From Nemertoderma westbladi (taxonomy: Eukaryota; Xenacoelomorpha; Nemertodermatida; Nemertodermatidae): 27,892 bases of DNA. The stretch spans positions 1 through 27,892 of the forward strand of contig JAUCBJ010000455.1 in assembly GCA_032718475.1 (NCBI GenBank), written 5' to 3'. Under the pieces are notes generated by a model that did not search any database, was not told the DNA's origin, and saw only the letters and a list, made by a program, of their open reading frames with translations. The position numbers and the translations under genes are program-made. This document shows positions 1 through 8,689 of this stretch, piece after piece; the first letter of the stretch is position 1; every line of letters starts with the position of its first letter.

Positions 1-880
1 GGTTTCCCGTCTCGTTTTTGAGTGATCTGCAAAGATCAGTTTTGGTCAAAAATCGGACACTCAGGAATTGCCCGTATGGCAAAATGAAGTATTACAAAAA
101 TGTTCAGCACCATCGACTTAGGGGGGGTAGCCAAAAGTTGGGCATAAAAAAGTTGAATTCTAGGGGGTCAAAAGGTCCCCCGAAGGTACCGCAAATGATC
201 AAAAGATCAGGTTACGCTAACTCTAATAACTCGAGAACGAAGCTGTAGACCCCCGATTTTTATTTCATAATTCGATAGAACAATCTTAGGAGTACCTCCC
301 ATAAGAAGGAAATTCCATCAAATGCATTAGAAGTGCCTGATCTGACCCCGATCGTAAAAGGTCATATTTTTCGGTTTTTTCTATATAACTCGAAAACGGA
401 GCTATTGACCCCCCAATTTTTTTTTATTAATCGATAGCTCTGAGCAAGGGGCAACTTTTGTGCATTTCGAAATTTTCAAAAAGCAATTTGATTAGGTCGA
501 TATATGGCCGATCGTACAAAGATCGTGTTTTTTTGAAAATCGGACACAGAAGGAGTGACCCTATTGAAAAGTGTAACACAGCAAAAATGTTCCTCGTCAT
601 CGACTTAGGGGGGGTACGTCAAAGAAAATTTCAAAAAAAGTTAATCCTTCAAGGTCAAAACTGGTCTACAATATGATCGAAAGATCAGACTTTAGTAAAA
701 TTATTTCTAAGCATTTTAGAATGAAACTTTCAAATTAAAAAACATTTACTGGAGTGTTTCAAGTAGATTAAAATGGATTCTGACTCAATAGGCCTACCGG
801 TACCGGAGATATGGTCCTCCAAAGTCAGCTTTCCGTAATTTGACGATAACTCGAGAACCGATCATAGAATTTTGTTTTTG
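1..880. repeat. Satellite-like tandem array, ~160-bp monomer, ~480-bp higher-order period
   Basis: Related blocks recur along this stretch. A GATC-N4-GATC-type word appears near 27, 195, 348, 510 and 673, roughly every 150-170 bp. The segment around 100-135 (ATCGACTTAGGGGGGGTA) returns at 580-620, about 483 bp later, and AACTCGAGAACG-like words followed by GACCCCC recur near 226, 385 and 846. This suggests diverged monomers organised in groups of three. Short open frames at 18-248 and 458-676 come from the repeat and look like nothing coding. The array continues off the left edge. Confidence 0.6.
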
Positions 881-1143
881 AAAAAATGTGAATGTACAGT
901 TTGATGACCCGCTTCAGACGATGTATCATAATCCATATTGCAGATGACAGTTACCGATAAAATCAGACTTTACTGTAAATATTCGATGTAACCGTCGCTG
1001 TTGCGAAAACTATAACAGATATGAAAAAACTTTCAGTGCAAGAAATGTTCGCCTATGCAATGCCGTTCTAAAGCTGTATTCAGATTTGCAATACGTTCAG
1101 TAGTTTTGTCAATACATACAACTTTACCTATAATCTTGAAATA

Positions 1144-1258
1144 TTCACTATCAACCTACCTCACGAGCTTAAATCCACTTCCTTGGCTCAATTTAAACGC
1201 AGATGTAAATGAATCGTAATCGACTCTTACAACTCCGAATAAATAAATAAATAATAAA
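1144..1258 (+). pseudogene. 3' end of a LINE (non-LTR retrotransposon) with AATA tail
   Basis: Frame 1144-1242 reads a peptide containing NLPHELKSTSLAQFKRRCK, an in-frame TGA at 1210, then IDSYNSE and a stop at 1240. This matches the usual carboxyl end of LINE ORF2 proteins (LP.EL...S...FK..CK..LI). It is followed immediately by an (AATA)n-type tail at about 1238-1258, the typical 3' end of CR1/Jockey-like elements. The rest of the element is missing, so this is a 5'-truncated dead copy. Confidence 0.7.
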
Positions 1259-1490
1259 ATAACCTAAATATAAGACAAACAACTCGTGTCATAATCGTCA
1301 CTAATTTCTAAGTTTGAATCTTTTCCTTGTTCATATATTTCCAATGAAAGCAACATAAATGATGTATTTTCTCTAAAATATTTCTAGACAATCTAATCTT
1401 TTCTTGGGATCCTAACATGCGCACAAGCAATGTTTAGTAAGTGTGGATAACCAGGCGGGGTTGGAATTGCAGAAGGATAGAGTAGATTAA
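1259..1490. other. AT-rich sequence, no feature seen
   Basis: No supported exon, RNA gene or repeat was found on either strand between the LINE tail and the paired palindromes. Confidence 0.5.
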
Positions 1491-1493
1491 TAA

Positions 1494-1532
1494 GTACGTG
1501 GGGGGTGGGGGAGTCCCCCACCCCCCACGTAC
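1494..1532. repeat. Perfect GC-rich palindrome (19-bp arms, 1-nt centre)
   Basis: Positions 1494-1512 are the exact reverse complement of 1514-1532, around a single G at 1513. The arms start GTACGTG and contain G6 and G5 runs, so one strand is G-tract rich and the other C-tract rich. It stands out sharply from AT-rich surroundings. Confidence 0.95.
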
Positions 1533-1536
1533 CTAT

Positions 1537-1574
1537 ATGGCGCACTCCTCCCCCGGGGAGGAGGGCGCCATATT
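1537..1574. repeat. Second adjacent palindrome (19-bp arms, one mismatch)
   Basis: The left arm begins ATATGGCGC and ends CTCCCC; the right arm is its reverse complement except at one position. Only a few bases separate it from the 1494-1532 palindrome. A third, AT-rich palindrome (TACTGTATATACAGTA) follows at about 1606-1621. Confidence 0.9.
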
Positions 1575-1639
1575 TGCATGGTACGGTTTCACTGGTAGGG
1601 TTAGTACTGTATATACAGTATTATTATGCAAATATACGA

Positions 1640-2443
1640 GCGTTCACGAGCTCACCACACCAATCAATCAAATAAAAACCTAACGAAAGTGATAATTTAT
1701 AACTAATTAAGTAATTACAAAGAAATTTTATTTCATTTTCAAATAGAATTACGCCAATTGTTAAACATTTAAAAACACCGGCACCTGCACCTCCATTTAC
1801 AATGTGACACCGGCACCGGCACTGGCACAATTTTGGCACGATCGAACCCTAATTAGTAGTATTGAAAGAGGTGGCTTTGCGTCGCCTCCAGCTTTGGCCA
1901 ACTGTTTGCTTATGCATTGGAAATATGCATGGAAAAACCGACATTCAGTCCCCTCTGGGCGCCTCTTCTTTCCTTAAAAATTAAAAAAAATTATTTGGAT
2001 ATGATTTGCCATTGAATCGCATCTTTTTTTTGGTTGAGCAATTTTATTTGAAGATAAATCAATTTTATGGACTGTTTTATAAATATATTTTCTGCTATAT
2101 ATACTTTAAGTTGCACATTGGGAGGTTCAAACCTTTCACACCATGGTGCAAAAGTGGATAAAAAGTTTCAAACCACAGTTTTAAGAAGATAAAAATCATT
2201 TTGTGATTAGACATTCAAAAGTTTAAATCCTCATCGGAGGAATTAATTACACCCAGGCCAGAAAAAGAAAATATCTCGGAATGAAGAATGTATGTTGTGA
2301 ATATATTTACTAGTAAGCGACTTGAAAGCATTTGCATTAGGCGTTATTTTTGATAAGCTCATTGCGTCAAGCGGATTGGCTTCTTAGTTATAAATTGGCA
2401 TCAAAATATAGAAGGCCCTGTTAGGATCCACTATAAATATAAC
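1640..2443. other. Probable intronic or intergenic AT-rich sequence
   Basis: No exon with convincing splice sites and domain content was found. There is a short GGCACC-rich imperfect repeat near 1780-1830. If the EGF exon at 2444 belongs to a minus-strand gene, this is its downstream intron or flank. Confidence 0.4.
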
Positions 2444-2587
2444 CTTGACAATGAACTGGGTCGTCAGGAATTGGTTCGTATCCAGGGTTACAGTCACATT
2501 GATAACTCAAAGGGTTATTTGTACAAGTTCCGCTTGTTGTATCAGATGCTACACAACCATGGTTTTCCATTTCGCACTCATTTGTGT
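2444..2587 (-). CDS. EGF-like domain exon (partial gene)
   Basis: This 144-nt minus-strand exon lies between an acceptor (TTTTGCAG at 2588-2595) and a donor (CAAG|GTTATA at 2443). Both borders are phase 1, the usual symmetric phase of EGF exons. The peptide runs D-T-N-E-C ... C ... C ... NPLSYQCDCNPGYEP ... C and holds the six cysteines of one EGF module. The DTNEC start and the SYQCDCNPGY stretch are typical of calcium-binding EGF domains in secreted or cell-surface proteins. It could be a downstream exon of the same minus-strand gene as the PAN and TSP1 exons, in which case the transposon at 2663-8127 sits in the intron before it. The domain call is secure; the gene membership is an inference. 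Confidence 0.82.
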
Positions 2588-2662
2588 CTGCAAAATTTAA
2601 ATAATTATTTCTTCTGACATTACAGTTATAATATTGACACATAATTTAACAATGCATTCAAT

Positions 2663-2727
2663 AGGGTCTGTAACGTCCAACTATATAGAGAAGCACACGG
2701 AGAGAAACACACCGGGAGAAGTGCGAC
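2663..2727 (+). repeat. Left terminal inverted repeat of the kinase transposon
   Basis: It starts AGGGTCTGTAACG and ends GAGAAGTGCGAC. It aligns to the reverse complement of 8061-8127 with a few substitutions and two single-base gaps. Confidence 0.88.
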
Positions 2728-2745
2728 GCTGATTGGCTAGAGCAG

Positions 2746-2910
2746 TTGTTGTAGCTACCGAAACTGGTATTTTTGGAAGAATTTAAAGGTTCGGCTGTTT
2801 GGTACCGGTATACTGGTATGTCTTCTTCTGTTGTAGCTACTGGTACTGGTATTTTGGCAAGAATTGAATGCAGGAATGGTTTGGTACCGGTAGACTGGGA
2901 TGTATATGGT
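2746..2910 (+). repeat. ~81-bp tandem duplication inside the left end
   Basis: Two diverged copies begin with TTGTAGCTAC (near 2748 and 2829). Each contains GGTATTTT, AAGAATT and GGTTTGGTACCGGTA-like words. TACCGGTA palindromes are frequent in this part of the element. Confidence 0.7.
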
Positions 2911-3168
2911 GGCCCATTAAGGCCAAAGATAAATTTACGTTTGTTCTATGACAAATTTAATAAAACAATAACTAAATGCTGAAATATTTTATGTTAATTA
3001 AATATTTATAAAAAAATGTGGCCTCATTGGGCCATAACATGGCCCGGTGAGGCCAAAATAAAAATGTAATATTTTTATTATTAAAATGTTTCTTCCACGT
3101 GGCCCATGAGTGCCATTCCCGTAGACTCTGATGTTACCATGGCCCATGGGTGCCTTGACAGACTGACA
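2905..3168 (+). repeat. Left subterminal inverted arm with three GGCC-N5-GGGCC sites
   Basis: This arm is the reverse complement of 7087-7320, with small indels. It contains the palindromic words at 2911-2924, 3020-3033 and 3041-3054, then a conserved stretch at 3092-3166 with ACGTGGCCCATGAGTGCCAT and ACCATGGCCCATGGGTGCC. Repeated subterminal sites of this kind are commonly where a transposase binds; that role is inferred. Confidence 0.88.
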
Positions 3169-3516
3169 GAATAAAAATAGATTCAAAGTAGGCAGGTATA
3201 TTCCGGTACTTGGTACTAATGTATACTGTTACTGCTTTTGATCGGTTACGGTAACTATGGTAGGTCTTTCATTATTGCATTAGGCCTACTGCTGTACTGT
3301 GTATTACTAATTCTTATTTCAGATTATTGGTTAGGCAGTTAGGCCTATAGTATGTAGTACTGGTATAGCAATAGCAGTCAGTACCGGTATCGAAGTACAG
3401 AAGTAAGGTTAACTGTATAACGGCAGGCTCTGCAACTACCGGTAGAACTGACTCGAGTACCAGTAGACCTAATACGGGTTGCAGCTTGCAGGGTTGCGGT
3501 GGGAAATAATCTGATA

Positions 3517-4709
3517 ATGTGGCAATTAGATGTGAGATTAGAGTCACGACTTCGAGAACTGGTGAGGCACAACTATAAACGCGTTGAAGTGCTTCATTAC
3601 ATGGAAAGAGACTTTCCCAACTATATGTGGAGCCTGCGGACGTTTAGCAAGGAGGATACAGCACTTCGGAATAACGTATATTAATTATAACATAGACATT
3701 ACTGAGGTTATTAACGCTGTAAGTGAACTGAAGGAAACATTTAAAGATACTACTTTGGGATATAGGGCCATCAATCAGAAATTGCGTATGGAGCGCGATA
3801 TTTGTATACCACGTAACATTGTCCAACAAATAGTAGGAGCTGTTGATCCCGATGGGGCTGATGCTCGAAAACCTTCCGCAAAGAAAAAGAAGAGGAAATT
3901 AAACTTTCACAGCAATGGCCCTCTTTACACGCTTAGTTTCGATGGGCATGATAAACTTTGTGGTTATCAGAATAGTACTTTTCCCCTAGGTATTTACGGA
4001 TGTTTAGATACATTTTCGAGGAAAACCCTATTGTGTAGAGTTATTTATTCCAACTCCAATCCCCATGTTGTTGGGAATTTATATTATAAAAGCTACGAGA
4101 AATTAAGCGCCTTCCGGTTTTTGTCCGTTTCGACAGAGGTACGGAAACGGGAAAAGCTGCCATGTTACATGCAGCTTTATCATCTGAGTTAGGTATTTTC
4201 GACGATCCAACTGATGGCGTAATTTACGGCCCATCCACAAATAATAAAATTGAAAGATGGTGGAGAGAATTAACGGAGCGATTGGAGCCTGTTTTCAAGG
4301 TGCAACTGAATGATCTATTACGCAGAAACCTCTACGACCCCTCCGATAAACTGGATCGCTTTACCTTAGCATACGTGTACATACCAGTAATTCAATCGGA
4401 GTTGGATATATTTGTGGGACATTGGAATGACCATCGAATACGGAGCCAGAAGATTGACCAACCAACTGGAATACCGCAACATATGTTTGACTTTCCCAGT
4501 TTGTACGGAGGAAGGACTACGGACTCCAGTTGGATGACAGAGACTTAGATGAAGCCGCTGCTGCTCTCAATATCGATGTGTTAGAATCGTGGTTGCCCGA
4601 CGATTTATTGAAAGAATTCGACGAACTCTCCCCTAACTTGATCACAATCGAAACTGCGCAAGTCTCTTACTATAGGCTGCGCCTCGCAGTGCAGCAGGGT
4701 CGGCTCTGA
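3517..4709 (+). pseudogene. Integrase-core (DDE) transposase, three frameshifts
   Basis: The protein would cut and rejoin DNA at the element ends. The reading frame starts at ATG 3517 (MWQLDVRLESRL), moves to another frame at about 3643-3645 (one extra T in TTT), moves again at about 4100-4112 (one base missing), and again at about 4511-4515 (one base missing), ending at TGA 4707-4709. Together the frames cover about 400 codons. An amino-terminal helical region containing SLRTF is followed by a linker with GYRAINQKLR, a basic patch (KPSAKKKKRKLN, about 3871-3906) and the catalytic core. All three acidic positions can be seen: D in LSFDGHDKL, D in FVRFDRGTE, and E in NNKIERWW. The tail includes ELDIFVGHWNDHRIR and an acidic region with LDEAA. 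Similar integrase-core proteins are abundant in cnidarian, echinoderm and fish genomes. This copy cannot make an intact enzyme unless the indels are sequencing errors. Confidence 0.87.
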
Positions 4710-4915
4710 ATTATTACTTATGCCCCTAAACTGATTCTATTGCGCTACCTATTATAATGAACACAGTATAATTAATGTTCTTATAAGGTACAATTAAGGC
4801 ACATTTTATGTGATGTCATTCTGTCATTGTATATTTCATCAAAATAACAATTGTGTAGTGATGTTGCATGCAAGTATAATTTTATGACAATCTGTGGGTC
4901 GATCTGCCAACACAA

Positions 4916-4947
4916 GGGGGGGGGGGGGGGGTGGGGGGGAGGGAGGG
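4916..4947 (+). repeat. Poly-G tract
   Basis: A run of 16 G (4916-4931) is followed by T, G7 and further GGGA units. It could form a G-quadruplex on the plus strand. Confidence 0.95.
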
Positions 4948-5079
4948 ATGGTTGATCTGATGGCTGAATGCAGATTAATTACTCTCTAATAAATACCCCT
5001 TTTTCTAAAGGAGTATATACAAGTTTCCTCTGGGGTATACAGTTCTGGGCAGCTGGGAGGAGGGGGGCACTCGAAGTAA

Positions 5080-5265
5080 GTGAGGAAATAATTATTTATT
5101 ACATGGGGAAATAAATACTTTTCCACTTTGATGTTCTTTCAATAAATGTAATACAATTTAAGTAATTCCACCAAAAATATTTTATTGTACTTTTTTCACA
5201 GGGCAAAAATGTAAAATAAATGCAACCTATTGATTACTTCTTCCCCAAGGGAAAAAAGTGCAAAG
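5080..5265 (-). repeat. Dispersed repeat shared with 25.86-26.06 kb and 26.67 kb
   Basis: Read on the minus strand it shares AAGTAATCAATAG, AAAATATTTTTGGTGGAAT and TATTGAAAGAACATC-like words with 25860-26060 (plus). It also shares CCCATGTAATAAATAATTAT with 26674-26695. It lies between the transposase and kinase genes, so it is either part of the transposon or a later insertion into it. Confidence 0.7.
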
Positions 5266-5500
5266 ATAAATTCTTTAATATAGAAATCAGAATCAACAAG
5301 CCTTTCTTCAAGTAGTATGTTATTGCACGACAGATATTAACATATTGAAAATTTCAATTAAAAATAGCACAGAATTTACAAAGGTTGGGATTATAAAACA
5401 CAATAACTTCTTACAATAACAGTATTGAATAGCGTTAATCCATACTTCAATACACAGTCCTGCAGTCGAATAGCGATAATCAATAGTTCAATAAACAGTA

Positions 5501-6835
5501 CTAGATCCAGCATCCATTGGTATCCATCTGTAATGAAACAGCTCTACAGTATTTATTGCAAGTATGCACCTCCTGGAACTTAGATATCGCCTCAATTGAT
5601 AGATTGCCAGAACAGAACCATGTTTCGCGATCCTTGGCCAGAAGATCCACCGAAGCCACTTCTGGATCTGAAAGCTTACCTCCGCATCCTTGAATATCCA
5701 ACACCATAAACTTTCTTCCTAGTTTAATAAAACTGAAGTGCGCCAACGCTTCCACCTTTGCAACGATATCCTGATCTTTCTCTTCAATATCTATGATACT
5801 TCCGTCATTATTTATATATTTGCAGAAATTTCCGGTAACAAATTCCTCCACTGTAATGGGATACTCGTCACCCTCTATAGTGCCATAGTATAATTTAATA
5901 TACTGCAAATCTTCACTACTTTCCAGAAGCTCATTATTATCGACAGCAGACTCACTGAGCTTTTTGTTAAACTGCACAGCCAAGTGCCCAGCAAGGGCAT
6001 GCATTTGCGCCTGTTTTCTCGTGTGTTGCTCGATAGTTAACCCAAGCGTGGATAATACTTCTCGCGTATTAGGCTTATACTTTTTAACTACCCACTTTTT
6101 AGAAGTTGTGCATTCCATGGCTAAATATGCATTTCTCGATCCTCCTTCGGCAAACGCTTCATCGGGCAGAGACACCTTTAATTCCGCACTCAAAATGTGC
6201 CACATGCTATCACCAATATTAAATTCTTCCAACTTAATTGTCTTTAGAGGCTCCGGTTTAACAAAGAGGCCAGCCTTTAGTAGCTGTGCTACAGAGATCG
6301 ATTTGGACGGATATGATGAGCTCAGATTTTTGGACTGGGGCAATCTGTGCATAGCTGAATCCGTTGACGCTGCCGCATTCCATTCAATGGCATTTTTACT
6401 TGTAACTGCGCTGGTAGAAACGTTTGGTGATTGTTGGAGTAGGCCAGCCGCGTTTATTCCAGAATCTCGACGTGGCACTTGGCCAAATTTCACAAGATAT
6501 TCCTTCCCCGACTGTATCCGTAGCTGCTCCATCTCTGTACACACGGGACCACGATCCGATGCAAGGACAAAACATGGAGTTTCTTGGAAAAATACCTCAC
6601 ATGCCTCAACTATGTTATCGATAGTAAGTTCACTCCAGCTCTTGAAAGGGACAAACTCACGCATTCCCATTCTCTCATATTTGTTAAAACGATTAGGTTC
6701 ATTCGACATTCTCTGAACATTAAGCCAGGTTGGACAATCAATGCTCGCTTTTTTACGTCGTTTATCTGACAGCTTCGCCTCAAAATCTTTAATGTTTTCG
6801 AAGCGTTTACGATTTGGATTTCCACTTCCAGCCAT
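5501..6835 (-). CDS. Alpha-kinase (atypical protein kinase) carried by the transposon
   Basis: An intact single-exon ORF of 444 residues, expected to phosphorylate Ser/Thr in proteins. The ATG at 6835 (MAGSGNPNRKR) is the first in frame; the open frame runs three codons further upstream without another ATG. Residues 8-30 are basic (KRRKK at 25-29), possibly a nuclear signal. Residues 55-118 form a compact region (FVPFKSWSELT, VLASDRGPVCTEMEQL) of unknown function, and 120-200 look disordered. The alpha-kinase domain spans about 205-435: FAEGGSRNAYLA (nucleotide loop, 228-239), WVVKKYKP (ATP lysine, 248-255), TVEEFVTGNFCKYINNDG (328-345), HFSF (366-369), VLDIQGCGGKLSDPEV (catalytic loop and metal site, 378-393) and the zinc-binding tail HTCNKYC (424-430). 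These match the eEF2K/MHCK/TRPM7 family, and no key residue appears to be missing. It is convergent with the transposase inside the same inverted repeats, so it looks like transposon cargo. An alternative is a host gene captured by flanking copies. Confidence 0.94.
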   Translation of the reverse strand: MAGSGNPNRKRFENIKDFEAKLSDKRRKKASIDCPTWLNVQRMSNEPNRFNKYERMGMREFVPFKSWSELTIDNIVEACEVFFQETPCFVLASDRGPVCTEMEQLRIQSGKEYLVKFGQVPRRDSGINAAGLLQQSPNVSTSAVTSKNAIEWNAAASTDSAMHRLPQSKNLSSSYPSKSISVAQLLKAGLFVKPEPLKTIKLEEFNIGDSMWHILSAELKVSLPDEAFAEGGSRNAYLAMECTTSKKWVVKKYKPNTREVLSTLGLTIEQHTRKQAQMHALAGHLAVQFNKKLSESAVDNNELLESSEDLQYIKLYYGTIEGDEYPITVEEFVTGNFCKYINNDGSIIDIEEKDQDIVAKVEALAHFSFIKLGRKFMVLDIQGCGGKLSDPEVASVDLLAKDRETWFCSGNLSIEAISKFQEVHTCNKYCRAVSLQMDTNGCWI

Positions 6836-7086
6836 AGCAGCCAACTACCGGTATCTGGATGTATGGTTATTATAACTTCAATACTGGTACTGCAATAAGC
6901 AGAATACAGGAATATAAAAGTGATGAAATAGAGAAATAGCTGAATAACCTACCACTGTACCTCAGTATGCAGTACTAGAACCGGTCAGGTCAAATAAGTA
7001 CTGAAGTAGGCCTATGCCTATATTCAATTATATATAGGCCTAAGTAGCGTAGGTAGTGAATACGTGTATCGGTACATATTGTTACT

Positions 7087-7320
7087 CTCAGTCTGTTGTG
7101 GCACCCATGGGCCATGGTAACATTTACGTCTATGGGAATGGCACTCATGGGCCACGTGGAAGAAAAAATTTTATTAACAAAAAATATTTTATTTTAATTT
7201 TGGCCGCACTGGGCCATGTTTTGGCCCAGTAAGGCCATATTTTTTTATTGTTTATGTATTATATTAAAATTTATTAGAGAACAAATCCTAAATTTCGCTT
7301 TGGCCTTAATGGGCCACCAT
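7087..7320 (-). repeat. Right subterminal inverted arm with three GGCC-N5-GGGCC sites
   Basis: Mirror image of 2905-3168. Sites lie at 7202-7215, 7223-7236 and 7302-7315. A 23-bp end block at 7298-7320 matches 2907-2929 exactly as reverse complement. The paired inner sites are 21 bp apart in both arms. Confidence 0.88.
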
Positions 7321-7739
7321 AGATGTCTTCCGTCAGTCTGCTGGCGGCACCACTGTCACCTATCTGCCCATTATATCTGTAGGCAGTACAGCAATGGGCC
7401 TATATCATCGCAAGACGTTAAATAGAGAACATGACAATTGTTGCTTAATGCTTACAGTTCTGGTACTACATTTGTTAAATTTATGGACTTAGGTCTACTT
7501 CTTGACTCGGCTCTAACTACAATAGCCTACTGCAATAGATACCTTACTTGATAACTATAGTGACCAACTTAAAAAAAACTTAAATCTGTCATCTTTTTCC
7601 GCTTCGCGCAGCACGAAACATATTCATTGATTTTTTTTTCTGCATTTTACAGTTTTACATATTTTCAAACGTCTAAAAATGCAAAAGTATTTTACTAAAT
7701 TTTCGTCCAACATGAAAGGTATATAGACACCCTGACCTG

Positions 7740-7900
7740 TAGTTTTAATCATTAATGGTTAAATATCGTTTATTGTTTTGGTTTGAAAATGTAACCTGTT
7801 CCTTTCCCTCTATTGGTAACATTATTGTTTATTGTTTTGGTTAGAAAAGGCTACCTATCTGTAACCTGCTCCTTTCCCTCAATTGGTAACAATATTATTA
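7740..7900 (-). repeat. Tandem pair of a dispersed repeat (GGTAAC...CAGGTTACA)
   Basis: Two copies of a block reading TTTATTGTTTTGGTT ... GTAACCTG.TCCTTTCCCTC.ATTGGTAACA lie at about 7765-7815 and 7825-7890. A third copy lies inverted at 13340-13410 and a diverged relative at about 27440-27475. Confidence 0.7.
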
Positions 7901-8060
7901 ATATTATATAAGAAAAAATACTGCCACCGATGCTGAATCTTTTAATTATTTTCTCGAATTACACACTCTATTACACAGTCAAATAAGGATGTAATAGTAA
8001 TAGGCCCAAATTCCATTCTGAATCGCGATATAAGCGTGTACTAATCGTGTCAAAAAGCGT

Positions 8061-8127
8061 GTCACACTTCTCCCTAGGTGTGCTTCTTACCGAGTGCTTC
8101 TCTATATGGTTGGACGTTACAGACCCT
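8061..8127 (-). repeat. Right terminal inverted repeat of the kinase transposon
   Basis: It ends CGTTACAGACCCT, the reverse complement of the left end at 2663. The outer 19 bases match exactly. Confidence 0.88.
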
Positions 8128-8689
8128 TCTCCAATCTCCATGCATTGCTTATTTACAATGTGCTGCAGTATGTATACTATGGGCATAATGCCTACATAAT
8201 TCTGCTCAATACATCAACCTAATAATTGGTGACATTGAGTTGTAGGATTATAGAGATTATAAATAGTTTTTGAGAGTGTCGTAAATTTTGATCCCTCTTT
8301 GGCGTAAATTTTTGAAAAAAATGATCCTGGTCCTAAACTTGTTCCTTCACTTGTTCTCTTTATAATGCTTCATGTTACAAGTAAGTATGGTGTTTAAATA
8401 ACACAATTGTTCCAGAACTTGGCGTATGAATAAAAAAATAATTTATTAAACGTTTTTATAATCATAATGTTGTGCCATTTAAAGTATCATTAACATCAAC
8501 TACAGTTTTAACCAAAAGACAGGCGTCTAGTCAACCACACATCACTTGGAATGCCATTCGGTTACTAGCGTTTTAGGTTGATGCTATTTGAGAAACAGAC
8601 ACTCCCAGAGATCACAGTACTATATATTGTTTCACGATCATCGGATATATAATAATTATTATGAATGGGAGAATCTTTTAGGCTCGTTA
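8128..8689. other. AT-rich sequence, no feature seen
   Basis: No supported exon or RNA gene was found. Under the one-gene model it would be intron sequence of the minus-strand PAN/TSP1/EGF gene. Confidence 0.4.

Larger units (their letters stand above)
4710..5500. other. Spacer between the convergent transposon genes
   Basis: It contains a G16 run at 4916-4931 that continues as G-rich sequence to about 4947, several AATAAA-like words on both strands that could serve as polyadenylation signals, and a dispersed repeat at about 5080-5265 that also occurs at 25.86-26.06 kb. No ORF of interest was found. Confidence 0.6.
2663..8127. mobile_element. 5.47-kb DNA transposon carrying a DDE transposase and an alpha-kinase
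   Basis: The ends are terminal inverted repeats (2663-2727 and 8061-8127) that share AGGGTCTGTAACGTCCAAC and further sequence. Inside them lie longer subterminal inverted arms (2905-3168 and 7087-7320). Between the arms are a frameshifted integrase-core transposase on plus (3517-4709) and an intact alpha-kinase ORF on minus (5501-6835), arranged tail to tail. The transposase resembles the eukaryotic integrase-core group sometimes called IS3EU; this assignment is from motif memory only. No clear target-site duplication is visible: the left flank is TTCAAT and the right flank TCTCCA. The element may be old, rearranged at an end, or use a diverged duplication. It contains AT-rich spacers, a G-tract and a shared dispersed repeat between the two genes. 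Confidence 0.85.

Noticed and set aside
1498-1683. Short ORF over the paired palindromes
   Set aside because: It is produced by the G/C palindromes and has no coding character.
5964-6716. 250-codon plus-strand ORF opposite the kinase
   Set aside because: It is the antisense shadow of the alpha-kinase gene; it has no recognisable domain, while the minus strand carries the full motif set.
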